A stretch of DNA of 64,000 nt from CADCVQ01 sp038260305 (GTDB lineage Bacteria; Actinomycetota; Thermoleophilia; Solirubrobacterales; Solirubrobacteraceae). Under the pieces are notes generated by a model. It was not told the DNA's origin and searched no databases. It saw nothing but the letters and a program-made list of their open reading frames with translations. The first letter of the stretch is position 1. Every line of letters starts with the position of its first letter. The stretch lies in assembly GCA_038260305.1 (NCBI GenBank), contig JBBSNY010000007.1, positions 1 to 64,000 of the forward strand, in the 5' to 3' direction. A program made the translations under genes and the position numbers. Below, one piece after another: positions 57,675 to 64,000 of the stretch.

Positions 57675-59054
57675 ATGGCCACGCAGACCTACGACGTCAT
57701 CGTCATCGGCGCAGGCCCGGCGGGCGAGGTCGCCGCTGGGCGCCTGGCCGAGCGTGGCGGGCGCAGCGTCGCGATCGTCGAGCGCGAGCTCGTCGGCGGG
57801 GAGTGCAGCTTCTATGCCTGCATGCCGTCCAAGGCGCTGCTGCGCCCGGCGGAGCTGCTGGCCGAGGTCGCGCGCGTGCCCGGCGCCGCCGAGGCGCTCG
57901 ACGGGCGCGGCGTCGACGTCGCCGCGGTGCTCGCGCGGCGCGACGAGATCGTCAACCACCTCGACGACGCGCAGCAGGTGCCATGGCTGCAGCAGCGGGC
58001 GATCACGCTCGTGCGCGGCGCCGGACGGCTGGACGGCGAGCGCCGCGTGCGCGTCGGCGACGACGTCCTCGAGGCGCGCGAGGCGGTCATCGTCGCGGTC
58101 GGCAGCGCGGCGGCGCTGCCGCCGATCCCCGGCCTCGCCGATGCCCAGGCCTGGACGAACCGCGAAATCACGACGACGAGCGACGTGCCCGGGCACCTCG
58201 TCGTGCTCGGCGGGGGCGTCGTCGGCGTCGAGATGGCGCAGGCCTGGAGCTCGCTCGGTGCCAAGGTGACCGTGATCGAGGCCGGCGAGCGAATCCTCGC
58301 GCGGGAGGAGCCGTTCGCGAGCGAGCAGGTCGCGGCGGCGCTCGTCGAGCGCGGGATCGCGATCCACACCGGTTCGCCGGCGACGAGCGTCGCGCACGAG
58401 CAGGACGGCAGGATCCGCGTCGAGCTCGGCGACGGCTCCACGATCAGCGGCGACCGGCTGCTCGTCGCGGTCGGCCGCCGGCCGCTGACCGGCGATCTCG
58501 GCCTCGAGACCGTCGGCCTGCAGCCGGGCCGATCGATCGACGTCGACGACACGCTGCGCGTCGCCGGACAGGACTGGCTGTACGCCGTCGGCGACGTCAA
58601 CGGCCGCGCGCTGCTGACGCACATGGGCAAGTACCAGGCACGCGTCGCAGCCGACCGGATCCTCGGCGACACCGACGCGCGAATCGAGGTCGACGGCGGG
58701 CGCTCGCCGCGCGTGATCTTCACCGACCCGCAGGTCGCCGCGACCGGCCACACGCTCGCCTCGGCGCTCGAGGCCGGCATCGACGCGACCGCCGTCGACC
58801 TACCGACGTCGGGCACCGCCGGGGCGAGCTTCGTCGGCCGCAACGCGGCCGGCACGTCGCGCTTCGTCGTCGACGTTTCGCGCGACGTGCTGGTCGGCGC
58901 GACGTTTGTCGGCGTCGAGGTGGCGGACTTCCTGCAGGCCGCGACGATCGCGATCGTCGGCGAGGTCAAGCTGTCGCGGCTCGCCCACGCGATCGCCCCG
59001 TTCCCGGCGCGCAGCGAGCTGTGGCTGAAGTTCCTCGAGGCCCACGGGCGCTGA
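57675..59054 (+). CDS. Pyridine nucleotide-disulfide oxidoreductase, Lpd-like, no C-terminal His-Glu pair
   Basis: A 459-aa flavoprotein with FAD motif DVIVIGAGPAGEVAAGRLAE, redox disulfide GGECSFYACMPSK, NAD motif VVLGGGVVGVEMAQAWSSLG and YAVGDVNG. The dimerisation domain ends HAIAPFPARSELWLKFLEA, where dihydrolipoamide dehydrogenases have HPTxSE. The catalytic His is replaced by Phe, so lipoamide is unlikely to be the substrate. This FPxRSE form is a known actinobacterial paralogue group of unknown substrate. ATG 57675, GGAG upstream. Confidence 0.88.
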   Translation: MATQTYDVIVIGAGPAGEVAAGRLAERGGRSVAIVERELVGGECSFYACMPSKALLRPAELLAEVARVPGAAEALDGRGVDVAAVLARRDEIVNHLDDAQQVPWLQQRAITLVRGAGRLDGERRVRVGDDVLEAREAVIVAVGSAAALPPIPGLADAQAWTNREITTTSDVPGHLVVLGGGVVGVEMAQAWSSLGAKVTVIEAGERILAREEPFASEQVAAALVERGIAIHTGSPATSVAHEQDGRIRVELGDGSTISGDRLLVAVGRRPLTGDLGLETVGLQPGRSIDVDDTLRVAGQDWLYAVGDVNGRALLTHMGKYQARVAADRILGDTDARIEVDGGRSPRVIFTDPQVAATGHTLASALEAGIDATAVDLPTSGTAGASFVGRNAAGTSRFVVDVSRDVLVGATFVGVEVADFLQAATIAIVGEVKLSRLAHAIAPFPARSELWLKFLEAHGR

Positions 59055-59077
59055 CGCGCCCCGCCGCCTGCCGCCCG

Positions 59078-60049
59078 TCAGCCGGCGGCGTCGGCGACGA
59101 TCGGTGCGGGTGCTGGGCGCCGCGCCGGATCCCAGCGGACGAGCTCGGGGCCGCCGCGCTCGGGCAGCGGGATCTCGATCGTGTCGAAGTCGCGCGGGAC
59201 CTCGGTGTGAGCGAAGACGGCGCGGGCCTCGTCGCGGACCTGGGTGGGGGCATATCGTGCCGACAGGTGCGTCAGCGCGAGCATGCCGACCTCGGCATCG
59301 GCGGCGACCTGCGCGGCCTGGCGCGCCGTACTGTGGCCGGTCAGCGCAGCGCGACCCGAGTCCTCGTCGAGGAACGTCGCCTCGTGGACGAGCACGTCGG
59401 CGCGGTGCGCCGCAACGACGACGGCGTCGGTGGGCGCGGTGTCGCCGCTGATGACGATCCTGCGCCCGTGACGCGGCTCGCCCATGACCTGCTCGGGGTG
59501 CACGTCGCCGACGACCTCGCCGCGCTGCAGACGGCCGAAGTCCGGCCCGGGCGTGACTCCGAGGCGCTCGGCGAGCTGGGCATCGAAGCGGCCGGGCCGC
59601 TCGTCCTCGATCAGCGCGTAGCCGTGCGCGACGCCGCGATGGCGGACCGCGAAGGGCACGATCTCGAGGTCCTCGCGGCGGATCGCCTCGTCGGGCTCGA
59701 GGTCGCGGAACTCGAGGCCGTAGCGCGGACGGCCGTAGATCGGGCGCATGCGCTCGAGCAGCGCCGTCATGCCCGGCGGGCCGTGGACGGTGAGCGGGCG
59801 CTCACGGTCGCGCAGCTCGAAGGACTTGAGCATCCCCGGCAGGCCAAGCCAATGATCGGCGTGCATGTGCGTCAGGAAGACGTCGGTGAGATCGGCGAGC
59901 CCGACGCTCTTGACGAGCTGGCGCTGGGTCCCCTCCCCGCAGTCGACGAGGATGCGGGCGCCACCGCGACGGATCAGCAGCGCCGGCAGGCCACGGCGAG
60001 CCGACGGCACCGAGCCGGCGGTTCCGGCGAAGAACAGCGAGAGATCCAC
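59078..60049 (-). CDS. rnz: Ribonuclease Z
   Basis: Zinc endonuclease that trims tRNA 3' ends (323 aa). The beta-lactamase motif LTHMHADHWLGLPGML, FFAGTAGSVPSARRG at the N-terminus, VISGDTAPT, VHEATF and the final LTHLSARY are all present. One tRNA gene in this window lacks an encoded CCA, so its 3' end would need RNase Z processing and CCA addition. Starts at GTG 60049. Confidence 0.95.
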   Translation of the reverse strand: MDLSLFFAGTAGSVPSARRGLPALLIRRGGARILVDCGEGTQRQLVKSVGLADLTDVFLTHMHADHWLGLPGMLKSFELRDRERPLTVHGPPGMTALLERMRPIYGRPRYGLEFRDLEPDEAIRREDLEIVPFAVRHRGVAHGYALIEDERPGRFDAQLAERLGVTPGPDFGRLQRGEVVGDVHPEQVMGEPRHGRRIVISGDTAPTDAVVVAAHRADVLVHEATFLDEDSGRAALTGHSTARQAAQVAADAEVGMLALTHLSARYAPTQVRDEARAVFAHTEVPRDFDTIEIPLPERGGPELVRWDPARRPAPAPIVADAAG

Positions 60050-60123
60050 CGCCGCGAGGGTACTGGGGCGCTACGGTCCGAGACGTTCGGCGGTTGTGAC
60101 AAGCGATACGAGGAGGCGTCGTC

Positions 60124-60552
60124 ATGTTGAAGGACTTCCGCGCGTTCATCCTGCGCGGGAACCTGGTCGATCTTGCCGTCGCGGTCGTGATCGGCACCGC
60201 GTTCGGTGCCGTCGTGACGGCGCTCGTGAAGGACCTCGTGACGCCGCTGCTCGCCGCGATCGGCGGGGAGCCGGACTTCTCGGGCCTGAAGTTCACGATC
60301 AATGGCAGCGCGTTCCTCTACGGCGCGTTCATCAACGCCCTGCTCGCGTTCCTGATCATCGCGGCCGTCGTCTTCTTCTTCGTCATCAAGCCACTGAACG
60401 CGCTCATGGACCGCCGCAAGGTCGACACGCCCGTGGACACCACGACGCATGACTGCCCACACTGCCTGAGCGCGATCCCGCTCGCGGCGACCCGCTGCGC
60501 CTTCTGCACGTCGCAGGTCAAGCCCGCGCCCGCCCGACCCACCGAGGTGTAA
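60124..60552 (+). CDS. mscL: Large-conductance mechanosensitive channel with a zinc-ribbon tail
   Basis: MscL osmotic safety valve (142 aa): cytoplasmic N-helix KDFRAFILRGNLVDLAVAVVIGTAFGAVV with TM1, and TM2 FINALLAFLIIAAVVFFFVIKPLNAL. The usual C-terminal helix is replaced or followed by a zinc-ribbon-like module Cys111-x2-Cys114-x10-Cys125-x2-Cys128. The ATG at 60124 has GGAGG upstream. The tail may sense redox or metal, but this is inference. Confidence 0.93.
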   Translation: MLKDFRAFILRGNLVDLAVAVVIGTAFGAVVTALVKDLVTPLLAAIGGEPDFSGLKFTINGSAFLYGAFINALLAFLIIAAVVFFFVIKPLNALMDRRKVDTPVDTTTHDCPHCLSAIPLAATRCAFCTSQVKPAPARPTEV

Positions 60553-60572
60553 CCCGGGCGCGCCGGCGGTGT

Positions 60573-60595
60573 CTTGTCGACCAGCGGTCAACAAG
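60573..60595. repeat. Imperfect 10-bp inverted repeat between mscL and the glycosyltransferase gene
   Basis: CTTGTCGACC-AGC-GGTCAACAAG pairs at 9 of 10 positions. It could be the mscL transcript hairpin or an operator for the next gene. No T-run follows. Confidence 0.5.
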
Positions 60596-60617
60596 GTACC
60601 TCCGGAGGGAGCTCGCG

Positions 60618-62495
60618 ATGCAGGCATGCAAGCACGGATGCAGGGCGGCAGGACGCTGGGCCTGGCGGCACTTCCGCCTCGTGGCCGGGATCGCGCTCGT
60701 CGTCGGCCTCGCGCTGACGCTGTCCTCCCAGCGCGACGCGATCGCCGCCGTCGACTGGTCGATCGATCCCTGGAAGCTCGGCGGCGCCGTGGCGCTGCTC
60801 GCCGTCGCGCCGCTGGTGCAGGCGCTGACGCTGCGCATCGCCCTGCGTCGCCTCGGCGCGAGCGCCCCGCCCGTCGGGACCCTGCGCGTCTGGGGCCGCT
60901 CGTTCCTGCTGCGCTACGAGCCGAGCGGCGTCGTCGGGTTCGCCTACCGCGTCCGGCGCCGCGACATCATCGGCGCGACGACGCCGCAGGCGCTCACCGC
61001 CGCCGGCTACGAGCAGCTCGCGGCCGTCGCCGCGGGCGCGATCGCGGCCGTCGCGGGCTTCGTCCTCGCGGGCGTCGACCCGCCGCTCGCCGCGCTCGTC
61101 GTACTCGCGATCGTCGGCTCCGCGACGCTTGCCCTGCGACCGGCATGGCTCGGCGACCGCCTCGCCCGCTGGGCCGCACGCCGCGGCGTCATCGTCGCGG
61201 GCCCACTGCGCCAGCGCGCGCTCGCCGGCATGATCGCGATCGATCTCGCCGGCTGGGCGACGACGGCCGCAGGCATCGCACTCTTGGCAAACGGCCTGCT
61301 CGGCGCCGAGGCCCCCGGCGCCTTCCTCCTGCTCGGCGCCTTCGCCCTGTCGTGGGTCGCCGGCGTGCTGCTGCCGCTGCTGCCGGCCGGCCTCGGGCCG
61401 CGCGACGCCGTGCTCGCCGTCGGCCTTGCCGGCGTCACGGGCGCCGGCCCAGCGGCCGCACTGGCGATCGCCCTGCGCGTCGTGTCGCTCGCCGGCGAGC
61501 TGTTTGCGGTCGCGATCGCCGAACTCCTCGCGCTCGTCCTGCTGCGCCGCGAGCACTCGGCCGCACCGTCGGCTGCCGCGATGCCGCGCGCCGGCCGTCC
61601 GCGTCCGGCCGCCGCGCCCGTGTTCGCTACCGCCGCGACGTCCGCGGTCGCCGTGCCGGCCGCGGCCCGCCGCGCACGCCGTCCGGCCGCCACCCTCGCG
61701 CTCGCGGCCGCCGAGCGCGCTGATGATTCCGCCCCACGGCCCATCCCCGCCGACCCGCGCACGATCGTCGTCGTACCGACCTACGACGAGCGCGAGTCGC
61801 TGCCGCTGTTCGTCGAGCGCTTCGCCGCGACCGCCGGTGGCTTCGACCTGCTGATCGTCGACGACAGCTCGCCCGACGGCACCGGCGAGCTCGCCGCCGC
61901 GTTGGCGGCGCAGCGCCCGTGGATGCACGTCCTGCACCGCGCCGAGAAGGACGGGCTCGGGATGGCCTACCGCGCCGGCTTCGCCTGGTGCCTGGCCGAG
62001 GGCTACGACGTCGTCGGGCAGATGGACTGCGACCTCTCCCATCCGCCGGAGAAGCTCGCCGAGATGCGGCGGGTGCTCGTCGAGCGCGACGCCGGCCTTG
62101 TGCTGGGCTCGCGCTATCTGCCGGGTGGCGGCACGGACGGCTGGAGCCGGACGCGGCTCATGCTCAGCCGCGTCGGCTGCAGCGCCTCGCGGATGGCGCT
62201 CGGGCTGCCGTTCTCCGATCTCAGCGGCGGCTTCAAGATCTGGCGCGCCGACACGCTCGCGGCGATCGACATGGACGAGCTGCTGAGCGCCGGCTACGCC
62301 TTCCAGGTCGAGACGACGCAGGTCGCGTATCTCGGCGGCGTGCGCATCGAGGAGGTGCCGTTCGTCTTCTCCGAGCGCATCGCCGGCGCGTCGAAGATGA
62401 CGCTGCGAATCTCACTCGAGGGGATCCGCGTGACGCTCGCGTTGCGCCGCCACCACCGCCCCGCCCGCCGCCCCGGCGTCCCCGTCGCGCTGTAG
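60618..62495 (+). CDS. Fusion: UPF0104/LPG-synthase-TM flippase domain + polyprenol-phosphate mannosyltransferase
   Basis: A 625-aa two-domain protein. Residues ~20-310 are a polytopic membrane domain of the lysylphosphatidylglycerol synthase TM/AglD family (RSFLLRYEPSGVVGFAYRVRR; LPAGLGPRDAVLAVGLAG). A ~65-residue Ala/Arg-rich linker follows. From ~380 comes a GT2 domain of the DPM1/Ppm1 type (VVPTYDERESLPLFVERF; IVDDSSPDGTGELA; MDCDLSHPPEKLAEM; LGSRYLPGGG; FSERIAGASKM). It should make mannosyl- or glucosyl-phosphopolyprenol and perhaps flip it. GGAGGGA precedes ATG 60618. Confidence 0.88.
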   Translation: MQACKHGCRAAGRWAWRHFRLVAGIALVVGLALTLSSQRDAIAAVDWSIDPWKLGGAVALLAVAPLVQALTLRIALRRLGASAPPVGTLRVWGRSFLLRYEPSGVVGFAYRVRRRDIIGATTPQALTAAGYEQLAAVAAGAIAAVAGFVLAGVDPPLAALVVLAIVGSATLALRPAWLGDRLARWAARRGVIVAGPLRQRALAGMIAIDLAGWATTAAGIALLANGLLGAEAPGAFLLLGAFALSWVAGVLLPLLPAGLGPRDAVLAVGLAGVTGAGPAAALAIALRVVSLAGELFAVAIAELLALVLLRREHSAAPSAAAMPRAGRPRPAAAPVFATAATSAVAVPAAARRARRPAATLALAAAERADDSAPRPIPADPRTIVVVPTYDERESLPLFVERFAATAGGFDLLIVDDSSPDGTGELAAALAAQRPWMHVLHRAEKDGLGMAYRAGFAWCLAEGYDVVGQMDCDLSHPPEKLAEMRRVLVERDAGLVLGSRYLPGGGTDGWSRTRLMLSRVGCSASRMALGLPFSDLSGGFKIWRADTLAAIDMDELLSAGYAFQVETTQVAYLGGVRIEEVPFVFSERIAGASKMTLRISLEGIRVTLALRRHHRPARRPGVPVAL

Positions 62496-62508
62496 CCTCC
62501 GTGGGCAC

Positions 62509-62581
62509 GCGCCAGTAGCTCAGTGGATAGAGCGCCGCCCTCCGGAGGCGGAAGTCGGGGGTTCGAATCCCTCCTGGCGCG
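62509..62581 (+). tRNA. tRNA-Arg (anticodon CCG)
   Basis: 73-nt cloverleaf: acceptor GCGCCAG/CTGGCGC (62509..62515 / 62574..62580), D-arm with AGTGGATA loop, anticodon stem CCGCC/GGCGG with loop CTCCGGA (anticodon CCG, reads CGG), T-arm with TTCGAAT, discriminator G. No encoded CCA. Confidence 0.97.
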
Positions 62582-62703
62582 CTGGTCGGCGCGTCGCGCG
62601 GCACCCTCATGTCCCGGTCGGCTCGCGACAAGTACACGCGGTCCGCGGAAGGTTAATGAGAATCCCGTCGTAAACCCACATAAATGGGGTATAAGGACCG
62701 GTT

Positions 62704-63207
62704 ATGCCGACAGATCAGGATGACGGCCCATTCCGGGACCTTCTCGGTGGGTGGTCGCCGTTCATCCTCGTGCCGCTCGGCGTCATCCTCGTCTTCGCGG
62801 TCATCGGCATCGCGCTCGTCTCGGCCCTCGGCGGCTCCGGCGGCGGCGCAGCGGACGCCGCAACGGCACCGGATCGCAAGCTGCCCGTCTACTGGACGGT
62901 CAAGGCCGGCGATACGTACTCGCACATCGCGCAGCGGACCGGGCTGACGCTCGACGATCTCGAGACGTTCAATCCGAACACGAACCCGACGACGATCGCC
63001 CCGGGGCAGCACATCAAGCTCCGCCTGCATGTCCCGAAGGCACCGCGCAAGCCGCTCGGACCGAAGTTCGCGACGGTGCGCAAGGGCGAGTCGTTCGGAG
63101 CGATCGCCGCCCGCACAGGGCACAACATCAACTGGCTGCTGCACCTCAACAAGCGCCTCAAGCCCGAGACGCTGCAGCCTGGTGATCGCGTGCGGCTGCG
63201 ACGCTGA
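62704..63207 (+). CDS. Membrane-anchored protein with two LysM domains
   Basis: A 167-aa protein: N-terminal cytoplasmic stretch, one membrane helix (about 19-42), then two LysM peptidoglycan-binding modules (YWTVKAGDTYSHIAQRTGLTLDDLETFNP ...; FATVRKGESFGAIAARTGHNINWLLHLNK ...). With no catalytic domain it is likely a cell-wall tether or scaffold. A TATAAG and AAGGA lie directly before ATG 62704. Confidence 0.9.
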   Translation: MPTDQDDGPFRDLLGGWSPFILVPLGVILVFAVIGIALVSALGGSGGGAADAATAPDRKLPVYWTVKAGDTYSHIAQRTGLTLDDLETFNPNTNPTTIAPGQHIKLRLHVPKAPRKPLGPKFATVRKGESFGAIAARTGHNINWLLHLNKRLKPETLQPGDRVRLRR

Positions 63208-63235
63208 CGTCGCGTCACAGCCGCCCGATCGTGGG

Positions 63236-63490
63236 CTACATGCCGCGCTGAATCTTCTTGAGCGCCTCGCGATCGGCGTTGAGATCGACATCGTCGAGGT
63301 GCTCCTCGGCTGCGGCCACCGCGGCTGCGTTGCTGGCCACGGGGGCCTCCGTCGCGGACGCGCCGCCTGCACCGGTGAGCTCTGCCGCGCGGTCGTCGAC
63401 GGCGTTGGCGAGGCCCGCCTCTTCGCTGGGGGCCTCCGCGCTCGGGGCGTCGGGCTGCTCTGCGACCTGCACGGCTTCTTCCTCTGACAT
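63236..63490 (-). CDS. Small acidic protein of unknown function
   Basis: An 84-aa Ala/Glu-rich, probably disordered protein (SEEEAVQVAEQPDAPSAEAPSEEAG ... DLNADREALKKIQRGM). No family recognised. The ATG at 63490 has GGAGAG 7 nt upstream, the same Shine-Dalgarno as the next gene upstream. The two may be co-transcribed. Confidence 0.65.
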   Translation of the reverse strand: MSEEEAVQVAEQPDAPSAEAPSEEAGLANAVDDRAAELTGAGGASATEAPVASNAAAVAAAEEHLDDVDLNADREALKKIQRGM

Positions 63491-63560
63491 GTCAGCTCTC
63501 CGTTTCGTCGGGTAGCGAGGACCTACCCGAAGATCGCGCGGGCCCAACCCCTGCCGGCGT

Positions 63561-63887
63561 TCACTCCCACGGAGACGCCACCTGCGTCGTGACCTCGATC
63601 GTGCCCTCCAGAGCGCCGGAGTCGGGCTCGACGACGGCGATGTCGCGCCCGGTGAGTGCCCCGCCGAAGCGCAGCTCGAACGGGCCGCCGTCCGGGCCCG
63701 AGACCTCGACGTTGCCGGCTCCGACGCGGCTCAGCGACGCGAGCGCGGCCTGCAGATCGGCCGCAGAGACGGCGGCGGCGAGCGGTGCTGTCTCCTGGCC
63801 GGAGTAGGTCAGCGTGAACGTCCCGCCGCTGGCGGCGAGCGTGACGAGCTGAACGGGGGGATCGGGAAGGGGGTGACGCACTGGCAT
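63561..63887 (-). CDS. Small beta-rich protein resembling repeat modules of phage/surface proteins
   Basis: A 108-aa protein: VQLVTLAASGGTFTLTYSGQETAPLAAAVSAADLQAALASL, then GAGNVEVSGPDGGPFELRF, matching by recollection a ~90-residue beta module found in repeated copies in phage structural and large bacterial surface proteins. Here a single module forms the whole protein. ATG 63887 with GGAGAG upstream. Confidence 0.7.
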   Translation of the reverse strand: MPVRHPLPDPPVQLVTLAASGGTFTLTYSGQETAPLAAAVSAADLQAALASLSRVGAGNVEVSGPDGGPFELRFGGALTGRDIAVVEPDSGALEGTIEVTTQVASPWE

Positions 63888-63923
63888 GTGCTCTCCTCGT
63901 CGTTGTCGGAGCACGGCGTGCTT
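63888..63923. repeat. Related inverted copies of GTGCTC / GAGCAC
   Basis: GTGCTC (63888), GAGCAC (63909) and GTGCTT (63918) alternate upstream of the 63887 start codon. AGCAC-GGC-GTGCT is a perfect 5-bp inverted repeat. Possible operator; low certainty. Confidence 0.3.
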
Positions 63924-64000
63924 CGCAGCCACCATCATCGCGCCGCGCGCCGTCCGCCGACGTACGGCTTCCCGGATGCGAGGCCGCGCCTGGTCGGCGG

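Noticed and set aside
60588..62042. A minus-strand open frame of 484 codons opposite the flippase/glycosyltransferase gene
   Set aside because: Antisense to a gene with clear GT2 motifs; the peptide is Arg/Gly/Glu low complexity.

Overview
The window is very GC-rich, gene-dense bacterial chromosome from an actinobacterium. RNase Y sits beside RecX/RecA, an actinobacterial mIHF gene lies in the pyrimidine/rpoZ/coaBC cluster, a Fur-KatG pair is present, and NAD-dependent PyrK/PyrD(1B) is used. Together with the run CinA-ThpR-(gap)-RecA-RecX-Rny, this points to the deep class Thermoleophilia (Solirubrobacter/Conexibacter/Patulibacter type). That placement is inference from gene content; no 16S gene is present.

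Region by region. (1) 0.1-11 kb, minus strand: ftsK, rodZ-like, cinA, thpR, a LexA-box-linked secreted protein, recA, recX, a coiled-coil protein and rny. (2) 11.2-17.6 kb: OmpR-type two-component system, a frameshifted DUF4258/DUF2283 pair, fur-katG and a MazEF module. (3) 17.7-24.9 kb: RNase J-dapA, a divergent RecD2-like helicase, a small accessory patch with HicAB, then dapB. (4) 24.9-40 kb: M16 peptidase, pnp, a DsbA-like protein divergent from a SRPBCC protein, Phd-VapC, peroxiredoxin, rpsO, ribF, truB, AbrB-VapC, nrnA, rbfA, DUF503, infB, ylxR, nusA, rimP: the classic transcription/translation/RNA-processing block, all minus strand. (5) 40-46 kb: TPR protein, transglutaminase-DUF58-MoxR, coaBC, rpoZ, mihF. 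(6) 46.6-55.7 kb: the pyr operon pyrR-B-C-carA-carB-pyrK-pyrD with a PyrR-binding mRNA element. (7) 55.8-64 kb: Phd-VapC, peroxiredoxin-like pair, disulfide oxidoreductase, RNase Z, MscL with a zinc ribbon, a flippase/polyprenol-phosphate-mannose-synthase fusion, tRNA-Arg(CCG), a LysM protein and two small genes, one phage-like.

How the parts work together. Most genes overlap by 4 nt (ATGA/GTGA) and form long minus-strand operons for RNA metabolism, translation, DNA repair and pyrimidine synthesis. Six toxin-antitoxin or TA-like modules sit between these blocks. Many plus- and minus-strand genes appear to be leaderless: a TAnnnT -10 box ends 6-7 nt before the start codon. The most distinctive observations are two near-identical LexA boxes (one before recA, one overlapping the promoter of an uncharacterised membrane-anchored secreted protein), an 11-bp-phased triple repeat before the response-regulator gene, a terminator-containing leader before rimP-nusA-infB, a ylxR gene whose only well-placed start codon is ATA, a Cys-rich tail on NusA, and the flippase-glycosyltransferase fusion.
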